64,000 nucleotides of DNA from Marinobacter sp. (GTDB taxonomy: Bacteria > Pseudomonadota > Gammaproteobacteria > Pseudomonadales > Oleiphilaceae). The stretch lies in the NCBI GenBank assembly GCA_022014155.1, contig JAKLLS010000002.1, positions 1-64,000 on the forward strand, read 5' to 3'. Below, piece by piece: positions 50,934-59,688 of the stretch (positions within the stretch are counted from its first letter, which is position 1; each line of letters begins with the position of its first letter). A model generated the notes under the pieces. The model ran no database searches. It was not told the DNA's origin and saw nothing but the letters and a program-made list of their open reading frames with translations. Both the position numbers and the translations under genes were made by a program.

Positions 50934-51776
50934 ATGACGGTGCCGCGTATTCTGGTGTTTGACTCCGGTGTGGGTGGCTTGAGCGTGTCAGCCTGTATCC
51001 GGCAGTGTCTGCCTTTCGCGGAACAGGTGTATGTGGCGGATAACGCCGGTTTTCCTTACGGTGACCAGCCTGAATCCGTAGTCACCCAGCGTTGTCAGCG
51101 GTTGATTGCTGAGGCACTGCGCCGGTTTCCCTGTGATGTCATTGTGGTGGCCTGTAACACGGCCAGTACCGTGGTGCTGCCCGATTTGCGATCGATGACA
51201 TCAATACCCGTGGTGGGTGTTGTGCCGGCGGTAAAGCCGGCGGCGGCCTGCAGTCAGAACCGTCGTATTGGCATTCTGGCCACGCCAGCAACCATTCGAC
51301 GCCCTTATCTGGAAAAACTGATCCGGGAATTTGCGGCTGATTGTCAGGTTGAGCGAATCGGCCACCCGCAGCTTGTGCGGTGGATTGAAGATTCGGTCGC
51401 CGGGCATGAACTTCCGCTACAGTTGCTATGCGAGGCTTTGCAGCCGTTTAAACAGGCGGGTGTCGACACCGTTGTGCTCGGCTGCACCCACTACCCGCTG
51501 ATTCGGGACCATCTCCAGGCGTGCCTGCCTGACGTGCGCTTCTGGGTGGATTCCGGGGACGCCATTGCCCGCCGCACCAAGTGGCTGCTTGGGCAGCAGG
51601 GCAAGTCCGCAGTCGCCTCGCAGGTGATGCCGGACCATCCCGTGCGCGCAGCCCTGTTTTCCGGGGAAGTGCCCAGTGGCCTGAGGCACTACATGGAACG
51701 GTCAGGGTTGGCCCCGGATGAGGTCCGGGGCCATTGGCCCAGTGATGAAGGGGTTACAACAGTCGGGTCAGCTTGA
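50934..51776 (+). CDS. murI: Glutamate racemase
   Basis: RILVFDSGVGGLSV...ADNAGFPYGD...VACNTAST...VLGCTHYPLI. Confidence 0.97.
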   Translation: MTVPRILVFDSGVGGLSVSACIRQCLPFAEQVYVADNAGFPYGDQPESVVTQRCQRLIAEALRRFPCDVIVVACNTASTVVLPDLRSMTSIPVVGVVPAVKPAAACSQNRRIGILATPATIRRPYLEKLIREFAADCQVERIGHPQLVRWIEDSVAGHELPLQLLCEALQPFKQAGVDTVVLGCTHYPLIRDHLQACLPDVRFWVDSGDAIARRTKWLLGQQGKSAVASQVMPDHPVRAALFSGEVPSGLRHYMERSGLAPDEVRGHWPSDEGVTTVGSA

Positions 51777-52767
51777 ACATGGCCAGGAATTCCAGGGCCG
51801 GAATGGTTCTTCGGTGGCAGCAGTAAGTCTTGAAATTGTCACCACGGAAACGGGATTTGGTGAACTCCAATCCTTTGAAGTTATACAGGAAATTCCCGTG
51901 TTCGTAGAGACCGTGGAGTATGCGTTTGAGCAGTCGGCTTTCCTGATGTTCGGTCGCCGGGTCCAGTGACAGCGGAACCAGTCCGAGATCCAGGTAGGGC
52001 ACACCTTCCGACCGGAACACGTCCATGGCGTGGGCCATCAGTGTATAGAAGATGCCCTGTCTGAAAGCAGCATTGGCGCGGGAAATATTGGGCACATAGC
52101 TGACGATGTTGTTGTTGCGGTAAACAGGATCAAAATAGATAAAGCCCACGGCCTTGCCGTCCTGGTAGGCATAGAAGTGACGTTCGTTCTCCCGGTATTC
52201 CATTTCCATGGGACGAATCAGGAACCGGATTTCCTTGCTCTTGCACTTACGGGTTCGAATCCAGGCGTCCGAGATTTCGCGGGTATGATCGTCACTGAAC
52301 CGCTCTTTTACGGTGATCCCGTTCTTATCTGCCTGATTCAGGGCGGTACGCAGCACCTGTTTTTTCTTGCCGCTCAGGGTCCAGTGTTTCAGGTCAATGC
52401 GGGACTCACTGCCGAATTGGGTGCCAAACAATCCAAAACGCATGTGCAGGAAGTCCACAACCGGTTTGGATACCTGAATGTAGCAGGCATTCGGAAAGCG
52501 ATTGTGGAACCGTTCCAGAATCAGGGCGAAGTGTTCCGGGGCGCAGACCGGGTCCGACAATACAAACGTGCCACCCCATTTACGCATGTACGCGATGTAG
52601 CCGACACCGGCCATGTCGTAATACTTCATGCCCGGCTGAAGGGTGGAGAAGGATTGGGAATGGCCCCCGTATTTTTTCAGGTAGCCCACGCGCTCAGGAA
52701 AGCTGAAAGTGCCTTCCTCCAGTGAGCGAATATCATCGAGCGCTAGAGTCTGGTCTGACATAGTCAT
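51754..52767 (-). CDS. DUF2156 / MprF C-terminal-like (GNAT fold) protein
   Basis: GYLKKYGGHSQSFSTLQPGMKYYDM...GYIAYMRKWGGTFVLSDPVCAPEHF...SYVPNISRANAAFRQGIFYTLMAHAMDVFRSEGVPYLDLGLVPL. Confidence 0.8.
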   Translation of the reverse strand: MTMSDQTLALDDIRSLEEGTFSFPERVGYLKKYGGHSQSFSTLQPGMKYYDMAGVGYIAYMRKWGGTFVLSDPVCAPEHFALILERFHNRFPNACYIQVSKPVVDFLHMRFGLFGTQFGSESRIDLKHWTLSGKKKQVLRTALNQADKNGITVKERFSDDHTREISDAWIRTRKCKSKEIRFLIRPMEMEYRENERHFYAYQDGKAVGFIYFDPVYRNNNIVSYVPNISRANAAFRQGIFYTLMAHAMDVFRSEGVPYLDLGLVPLSLDPATEHQESRLLKRILHGLYEHGNFLYNFKGLEFTKSRFRGDNFKTYCCHRRTIPALEFLAMFKLTRLL

Positions 52768-52813
52768 GCTCCCCCGGTTTTTTCTTGTTCAGAGCGAGTC
52801 TGAGGGTTCCTGT

Positions 52814-53554
52814 TCAAGCCTGTTTCTGACCCAGGATCGACCAGTAGCAGTTCATATTCAGCAACTTGAAATGTTTCTTCTCGGTGACGTGTAGGCCGAG
52901 GCGTTGCATGTGCTCGGGGTAGTTGTAAATCTTGTGGAAGGCATTGTTGGCGAAGAGCCAGAAAATGAAGACGGCCATGTACCAGTACATCTTCTTGAAC
53001 AACCGGGCGATGAAGTTGCCGGTGGGGTAGCAGAAATCGCCCACCACCACCTTCGCATCTGCTTTACCCAGCCGGATCAGGTGCTCCAGCACCCGCACCA
53101 TCATGTCTTCGTCAAACACGTTGAGAAAGAAGTTGGCAACGACCATGTCGTATTGCTCGAATTCCTCGACCTTCATGATGTCGCTGTGGATGCGACGGAT
53201 AGTCAGGTGGGGGGCTTCTTTCTCCTGGGCTTCACCGAATTTGCGCAGCATGGTTCCAGACAGATCAACCACCGTCACCTCCGCGCCCAGTTCCGCGGCG
53301 CGGATGGCGTCCCGTCCATGGCCAACGCCAGCGAAAAGGATGTGCGATCCGGGGCGTATGGTTTCCACATCCAGCATGGCGGTCTTGCACCGGTGGATGT
53401 TCTTGCCGCTGTATAGGTTGCTGAGGAAGTCGTAAACGGGACCAATGTATTTGTACTTGTCGCGCATGATCACTGCTGCCTGTCCATATTCTGGGGATGT
53501 TGTCACCGTTGTTGTGATTGTTGGCTCGACTGCCTTTCGGCTATTCGGTGACAA
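52814..53554 (-). CDS. Class I SAM-dependent methyltransferase (start may be ATG 53467)
   Basis: YIGPVYDFLSNLYSGKNIHRCKTAML...ILFAGVGHGRDAIRAAELGAEVTVVDLSGTMLRKF; hydrophobic MYWYMAVFIFWLFANNAF. Confidence 0.8.
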   Translation of the reverse strand: MSPNSRKAVEPTITTTVTTSPEYGQAAVIMRDKYKYIGPVYDFLSNLYSGKNIHRCKTAMLDVETIRPGSHILFAGVGHGRDAIRAAELGAEVTVVDLSGTMLRKFGEAQEKEAPHLTIRRIHSDIMKVEEFEQYDMVVANFFLNVFDEDMMVRVLEHLIRLGKADAKVVVGDFCYPTGNFIARLFKKMYWYMAVFIFWLFANNAFHKIYNYPEHMQRLGLHVTEKKHFKLLNMNCYWSILGQKQA

Positions 53555-53731
53555 CGCCTTGTGGATGTCACTCTAGGGAAGAGGTTGGAGGAATTATGTG
53601 CCGCACCGCGCATTTCCGGATACACAAAGTAACGCAATGAAATGCTTTGCAAACCAAGTCAACATTTATAATAGGAATGTCGGACAATATCTGGATTGCG
53701 GACGAATTAAGGTGGTTGATTCAGGCTGCGA

Positions 53732-55936
53732 TCAGAGGGCGGCAGCCCTGGCAGGGAGGTGTTCCAGGCAGTTTTCAATTGCCTCGGCGGGCTGGGCCGC
53801 CCCGTGGATGAAGCCCTGGATCTGATGACATCCCAGGTGCTTAAGGTAAGTCAGCTGTTCAGTCGTCTCAACGCCTTCGGCTACGATCTCCAGCTTGAGG
53901 CCATGGGCCATGGCGATGATGGCGTTGACGATACAGGCACCTTCTTCGCCACTGCGAATCGCTTTGACGAAAGATTGATCCACCTTGAGGGTGTGGATGG
54001 GCAGGCGGTGGATGTAATTGAGGGATGAATAGCCAGTGCCAAAATCGTCAATGGCAATGCGAATGCCGAAATCGGCCAGTTCCCGGAGTTTCTGGCTGAT
54101 CTGCTCCAGATCATTCATGATCAGATTTTCGGTAATCTCGATTTCCAGGTTTCGTGGTGGGAAATGACTGGCACGCAGCTGTTTCATCAGGGTTTCTACG
54201 AACTTCGGGTGTTCTACCTGTATGGGCGAGAGGTTTACCGCCAGTCGAAGGTCCTGCTGGCCGGAACGAATCCAGTGTCCTACATCCCGAAAAGCCTGGT
54301 TCATCACCCATTCGCTGACCTGGGTGATCAACCTGGTTTCCTCCGCCAGGGGCAGGAAGTCCCGGGGGTAGAGCAGGCCCCGCACCGGGTGCTGCCACCG
54401 CACCAGAGCCTCCAGCCCAACCACCTGGTTGGTGGCCGCGCACACCTGGGGCTGGTAGAACACCCGCAATTCGTCCCGCTCCAGGGCCAACCGCAGGTCC
54501 CGTTCAAGGATAAGGCGGTTGGCCGAGTCAATGCTCATGCTCTCCGAATAAAAACGATAGCCGTCTTTGCCACGGGCTTTAACGTGGTACATGGCTATGT
54601 CCGCGTTCTGTATCAAGTGGTCCATGTTTTCCCCGGCTTCGGGGAAAATGGAAATGCCAATACTGACCCCGACAAACACTTCATGGTCGCCGAGTAGGAA
54701 CGGGTTACGGAGAGCCTTGATCAGCTTTTTCGCAATCAGGCGGGCATCTTCGTGGCTGTGGATTGATGGCAGCAATAGTGTGAACTCGTCTCCACCGAAT
54801 CGTGACAGCGTGTCGCCCTTGCGCAGGCAACGCTCAAGACGATGGGTGACGGCCTGGAGCAAACGATCCCCCATGGCATGGCCCAGGGTGTCGTTGATGA
54901 CCTTGAAGCGATCAAGATCCAGAAACATCACCGCGAGCTTCTGGTTCTCTCTCCGGGCGTGGGTAATGGCCAATTCCAGCCGGTCCTTGAACAGGGCGCG
55001 GTTAGGTAGGCGGGTCAGCAGATCGTAGTAGGCCTGGAAATTGATAAATGCTTCTGCTTCCTTGCGCTCAGTCACATCACGGGCGGTGCCATAGTACCGG
55101 GCTTCCCGGTGCTTGCCCTGCTGGTCGGCACCCGCCTGCGGCCAGGTTTCCGGGTCTATCGGGAACGCGGTGATTTCAAAGTAGCGATTGGCGCGGCGGC
55201 TGCCCCGGGTTTTCAGGCGGACTTCCAGGGTGCGGGGGTTATCCGCCGAAATATTGGGCGCGTTGAGGGCGTAGGTGCCCCGGGCTACATCCCGGTCATC
55301 AATGATGTGGCGGAAATGGCGACCACGCAGCTCCTGCGGATGGTATCCCAGCATACTCTCCACCTTACTGTTCACAAAACAGAAGTGGCCTTCGCCATCA
55401 AGCATGAAGACGATGTCCGGCGAGCTGTTGACGATATAACGGTGCAGCGCCTCAGACTTTTCAAGGCGTCCGCGGATATGTTCATGGGCGCGTAACAGGG
55501 CCCGTTTCTCCAGCACGCTCTCAACAGTGGCGAGGAGTTCGTCTGGATCAAAGGGTTTGCGAATATAATCCAGGGCGCCACGGCGCAGGGCGCGACTTAC
55601 CGCGTCAAAGGAACTCTCACCGCTGACAACGACAACGCCGCAATCTGGTTGCCGGGAGGCGATGTGCCGCATTACGTCGAACCCGTCGAGTCCGGGCATG
55701 CGTAAATCCAGCATCGCAAGGTCAAATGTCTGACGGTCGATTAGCTTGCACGCGCCGTGACCATCTGCGGCTTCCGTGACGTTGTATTCCTGGCTGCGAA
55801 GCAGGGAGCAAAGACTGGTCAGTAGCCTGGGCTCATCATCAACCACGAGAACCCGGGCGGGTATCGGGGCGCTTAAAGGCTGTTCGGCGTGCGCAGGTTT
55901 CATTGGTGTTTGCCTGTTGTGCTCAATCGTTATCAT
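53732..55936 (-). CDS. Response regulator REC-PAS-GGDEF-EAL (ORF open to 56041; likely start ATG 55936 or 55903)
   Basis: RVLVVDDEPRLLTSL...DLAMLDLRMPGLDGFDV; PAS; SRFGGDEFTLLL; GLEALVRWQHP, LEIEITENLIMND, AIDDFGTGYSSL, EGVET. Confidence 0.9.
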   Translation of the reverse strand: MITIEHNRQTPMKPAHAEQPLSAPIPARVLVVDDEPRLLTSLCSLLRSQEYNVTEAADGHGACKLIDRQTFDLAMLDLRMPGLDGFDVMRHIASRQPDCGVVVVSGESSFDAVSRALRRGALDYIRKPFDPDELLATVESVLEKRALLRAHEHIRGRLEKSEALHRYIVNSSPDIVFMLDGEGHFCFVNSKVESMLGYHPQELRGRHFRHIIDDRDVARGTYALNAPNISADNPRTLEVRLKTRGSRRANRYFEITAFPIDPETWPQAGADQQGKHREARYYGTARDVTERKEAEAFINFQAYYDLLTRLPNRALFKDRLELAITHARRENQKLAVMFLDLDRFKVINDTLGHAMGDRLLQAVTHRLERCLRKGDTLSRFGGDEFTLLLPSIHSHEDARLIAKKLIKALRNPFLLGDHEVFVGVSIGISIFPEAGENMDHLIQNADIAMYHVKARGKDGYRFYSESMSIDSANRLILERDLRLALERDELRVFYQPQVCAATNQVVGLEALVRWQHPVRGLLYPRDFLPLAEETRLITQVSEWVMNQAFRDVGHWIRSGQQDLRLAVNLSPIQVEHPKFVETLMKQLRASHFPPRNLEIEITENLIMNDLEQISQKLRELADFGIRIAIDDFGTGYSSLNYIHRLPIHTLKVDQSFVKAIRSGEEGACIVNAIIAMAHGLKLEIVAEGVETTEQLTYLKHLGCHQIQGFIHGAAQPAEAIENCLEHLPARAAAL

Positions 55937-57902
55937 TCTTCTTGTTGCCTGCGGCGGGTAATAACATCCTGAAGACCGTGCCTTCATTCCCCGTACGGCA
56001 AGCGATGCTGCCCTCCATGTCATCAATGAGCTGTTTGACAATGCTCAGGCCCAGTCCACTGTGGCCATTCCCTTTGCTGGTTGCTACCGGTGAAAACAAC
56101 ACATTCCTGACATTTTCAGGAATGCCGCCACCGTTGTCGGAAATTTCAAGTTCAACCCAGGTCCGGCCGTTCTGCCAGACGGGGGCCGACGTTTTGACAG
56201 TTACCTGACCACCTTCGACCAGGCTTTCAGCGGCATTGCGGATCAGGTTGATAAGGACCTGTCGGACGGCCGATGGAGAAGCAGCCACCCTGGTATCGTC
56301 TTGGCTCAGCGAGGTCGTGAGTTGTTTGCTCTCCTCTCCAAACAAACCATCTTCCAGAAGTTCCTTCAGGGTAAGGATCTCGTGATTCAACGTCGCGTAA
56401 GCGGTGCCGCCGGTATCCGCAGCCGTATCCGGGCGACTGATCCGCAGCAGTAAGTCCCCGGCCCGGTCCAGTTCTTCCCGGATCACATCCAGATCGTTTT
56501 GTAGGTCGGTATCGTCAAGGCGGTGACGAAGCTGATGGATGTACTGGCGAATAATGGTCAGCGGGTTGTTGACTTCATGAAGCTGACGGCGCAACGAAAT
56601 TTGGGCCAGTTCCGCATCCAGCGAGTCCCCGGTGTGGGGAGGCCCGGTTTCCACACGGACCAGGGATTTTGCCAGTTCGGCGGTGAAAAGAATGGCCATG
56701 TGTTCGGCAGCGGCTGCGTTTGTTTTGTCCGTGCCCAGTACAAACACCCCGGGGCATCCGGCTTCGGTAACGATGGGGATGGCGAGCAGTGACGGCGAGC
56801 GCAGTAATGACAGCAGTTGGCGGTCCAGAACCGTTGGATTCCGGTCGGCCAGATGAACGGATGTCTGTCGGATAAAGGCTTCAGTCAGAACGCTGGTAGC
56901 AGGGTTAGGGGTGATATTCAGGCTGGGTATATCACCGATGGTTCCGGACAACAGGGCCAGACCGTCGGCCGTGCGACTAAAGCATAGCGCTTGCAGACCA
57001 GTGATCAGGGTCAGACTGTTGACGGTCTCTGCCAATGCGTTTATCTGGGGGCCTTCAAGGGGCGACATTCTCAGGACTTGACTGGTCAGGGTTTGCTCAA
57101 CTACGGCCAGCTTTAATTGACGTTGTGCTGCCGTAGGGTTGTAGTTATCGTTCAGAGGGACGCCGAGGGACTCTGCAATACCTGTGACTTCCCGATCAAT
57201 ACGGCGGTTGATTTCCAGGGTCAGGTCCTTGCTCAAGCCGAATACCGTTCCAGCGGCGGCGATACCTGCCGTATCCGACAGTGCCAGTCTGGTCGCGAGG
57301 CTGACCAGTTTGACCAGATGCCCGGCATCCTGAATCTCTGAAGGCAGAGCTTGCTGGTATCGCATGGCATCTTCCGCCATGGCCCCCAGTCCCCAAGACC
57401 GGACCAGCTCCGCTGCAATATCACACTGGTGGTTGAGATAGTATTGTCGGGCTTCACCGGGAGGCGTTTTCAGGGCAAGAAGCTCTCCTATATTGTGGAG
57501 CATGCCCAGCATGAATGCCTGATCTGGTTCCGGGTAACGGGTGAGGGTGGCCAGTGCCCGGGCGGTGAGCGCTGTGGTTAGTGACAGCCGCCAGAAATCC
57601 CGCAGCTGCTGCCATTGATCCGCGCCCAGCTCGAGCAGCATCTGGCGGAGGGCTGCGGTCAGTAACAGGGTTTGAAAGCGGTGAGTGCCCAAGCGTAACA
57701 GGGCGTGATCTATTGAGTTTAACTGTGTGGCAGGGCCATAAAGTGCGGAATTGGCGACTGCAAGCACGCGGGTAACCAATGCGGCGTCGGTGGAAACAAT
57801 ATCACTGATCTTGCGGTAACTGTCGTCCTGGTGACAGGCTTCCAGTGCTCTCAGGGTGACCTCCGGAAGACTTGGTAACTGTATGTCTGGGGCTGTTTGC
57901 AT
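55923..57902 (-). CDS. HDOD-(GAF-like)-histidine kinase
   Basis: HDOD LPSLPEVTLRALEACHQDDSYRKISDIVSTDAALVTRVLAVANSALYG; HisKA LRRQLHEVNNPLTIIRQYI; HATPase NLIRNAAESLVEGG, DNGGGIPENV, GHSGLGLSIVKQLI. Confidence 0.88.
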   Translation of the reverse strand: MQTAPDIQLPSLPEVTLRALEACHQDDSYRKISDIVSTDAALVTRVLAVANSALYGPATQLNSIDHALLRLGTHRFQTLLLTAALRQMLLELGADQWQQLRDFWRLSLTTALTARALATLTRYPEPDQAFMLGMLHNIGELLALKTPPGEARQYYLNHQCDIAAELVRSWGLGAMAEDAMRYQQALPSEIQDAGHLVKLVSLATRLALSDTAGIAAAGTVFGLSKDLTLEINRRIDREVTGIAESLGVPLNDNYNPTAAQRQLKLAVVEQTLTSQVLRMSPLEGPQINALAETVNSLTLITGLQALCFSRTADGLALLSGTIGDIPSLNITPNPATSVLTEAFIRQTSVHLADRNPTVLDRQLLSLLRSPSLLAIPIVTEAGCPGVFVLGTDKTNAAAAEHMAILFTAELAKSLVRVETGPPHTGDSLDAELAQISLRRQLHEVNNPLTIIRQYIHQLRHRLDDTDLQNDLDVIREELDRAGDLLLRISRPDTAADTGGTAYATLNHEILTLKELLEDGLFGEESKQLTTSLSQDDTRVAASPSAVRQVLINLIRNAAESLVEGGQVTVKTSAPVWQNGRTWVELEISDNGGGIPENVRNVLFSPVATSKGNGHSGLGLSIVKQLIDDMEGSIACRTGNEGTVFRMLLPAAGNKKNDND

Positions 57903-57953
57903 GGGCTACCCGTGAGCGCATGGTGTCGCTGTAGTCTGACGACATGTTCATTA

Positions 57954-57982
57954 TTATTGTCCATCAAGAGCTTAGACAATAA
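57954..57982. promoter_or_regulatory. Dyad symmetry TTATTGTC-N13-GACAATAA in divergent intergenic region
   Basis: 8-bp perfect arms, 21-bp centre spacing, between kinase (-) and MinD-like gene (+). Confidence 0.45.
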
Positions 57983-58109
57983 CGTGGATTTATTAAACTG
58001 TTATTGCTGAAATTTTGAGCGTTGTGTTCACCAGTTTGTGATATGTGTAGAATTTGGACAGGTTTTAAAGGCCTATTTCCACAGAATTCATGGATACCCT
58101 TAACAAGCG

Positions 58110-59429
58110 ATGACGGCTACCCGAAGTGCAAAGCACAAAGTGAACCAACCCCGAACGGTCGCGATTACCGGCGGTAAAGGGGGCGTGGGAAAAACGTCCG
58201 TGGCATTGAACCTTGGGCTGACCCTTGCGAGGGAGGGGAACCGTGTGCTGCTGCTGGACGGTGACACGGATCTGGCGAATGTCAGCATTATGCTGGGGCA
58301 GTACCCCCGTGTGACCCTGGCCAATGTGATTTCCGGGGAATGTGCGCTGAGCGATGTGATCATGGCTGTGGACTATGACCTGCATATCGTTCCGGGAGCT
58401 TCCGGTGTCCAGGAATGCCTTGATATGGATACTGGGGCTAGCATGGATATTCTCAAGGCCCTGCACCGGCTGGAAAACCGGTACGACTATATCATTACCG
58501 ATACTGCTGCAGGTCTGCAGGCCGTCGGTCTTCATATGATTGCCGCGTCTGAATTGGCCTGCGTTGTGGTCACTCCTGATCCGGCGTCGCTGACGGATGC
58601 CTTTTCTCTGATCAAGGTGCTCCGGCGGCGTGGCTATAAGAGGGTGCCCAGTGTGCTTGTCAATATGGCTCAGGGTGCCAGTCAGGCCCGCTCCGTGTTT
58701 CAGCGTCTGGAGTCAGCGGCCCAACGGCATCTGGGGCTTCCACTCCATTACCTGGGAGCAGTGTGGCGGGATGAAACCCTGCGGCAGTCTGTGTTGAACC
58801 AGCGGCCCGTTGCCCTGATGCCTTCATCGGACCCGTCCTGCCGGCAGTTTCACACTCTTGCGGATATGCTTGACTTGCGCCTTGGTCAGGTGAGTCCGCG
58901 TAAGGCGGGTATTGCTGCATACTGGTACGAGGCTTCCCGCAGGGCGCCGTCGCAGAAAAAGAAACAATCTGGAACAGGCAGTGGCAGTGAACACCCTGTC
59001 AGTGCGAAGGCAAGGAGCCTGGAACTGGTAGAGGAGTTGGGTGAGCTGCTGGCTCGGGAAAAGGATGCCGGATTGCTTCGATATGAAGCATTCAACGGAT
59101 TATTTGCACTGGTGGGGCGCACGGTGGATGAGGCGACCATCGAGATTATTCAGACTGGTCTTGCGTCTATCGAGTGGGAGAGACTGTCCGGACTTCAGCG
59201 CCAGCATTTTGCTGCTCATCTACGCCAGCTGGCGGATCAGGTAGTTTCCTTCCAGGATAATACGGAGCGTGCAGCGGGCGAGCTCTCCGAGTCACCGGTT
59301 CCGTTCTATGACCGGGGACGGTTTGGTGAGCAGGATCAGTTGGTTAAGGCGCTGAAGGAGCAACCCTCAGACATCTCGCTGGACCAGCTGTTACGCTCGC
59401 TGTCAGTGGCTGACAAGGACCGTTCCTGA
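58110..59429 (+). CDS. MinD/ParA/FleN-like P-loop ATPase with C-terminal extension
   Basis: VAITGGKGGVGKTSVALNLGLTLAREGNRVLLLDGDTDLANVSIMLG ... IITDTAAGL; about 150 aa C-terminal extension. Confidence 0.85.
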   Translation: MTATRSAKHKVNQPRTVAITGGKGGVGKTSVALNLGLTLAREGNRVLLLDGDTDLANVSIMLGQYPRVTLANVISGECALSDVIMAVDYDLHIVPGASGVQECLDMDTGASMDILKALHRLENRYDYIITDTAAGLQAVGLHMIAASELACVVVTPDPASLTDAFSLIKVLRRRGYKRVPSVLVNMAQGASQARSVFQRLESAAQRHLGLPLHYLGAVWRDETLRQSVLNQRPVALMPSSDPSCRQFHTLADMLDLRLGQVSPRKAGIAAYWYEASRRAPSQKKKQSGTGSGSEHPVSAKARSLELVEELGELLAREKDAGLLRYEAFNGLFALVGRTVDEATIEIIQTGLASIEWERLSGLQRQHFAAHLRQLADQVVSFQDNTERAAGELSESPVPFYDRGRFGEQDQLVKALKEQPSDISLDQLLRSLSVADKDRS

Positions 59430-59688
59430 CCTTTTTCTCCTTTCCATTCCGGTTAATTCGAATCCTGTATTTATTGTCATATCTTTGTTGCTTTTTGTAG
59501 CGTAAATTTGCTGTATGTCACCGCAGTGTCATCGAAGTCGTGTAATTATCAATCCCGTCTTTTTTGGATAGTGGCCCGCTAAATGCAGTGGCCATTTCAG
59601 TACTTCCTTTTTTGTTGTAATCGGAAGATGCAGACGGCCACTAAGGTCGAGTTCATGGCCACAGATTATTTGAGAAGGAGTTCCCGGC

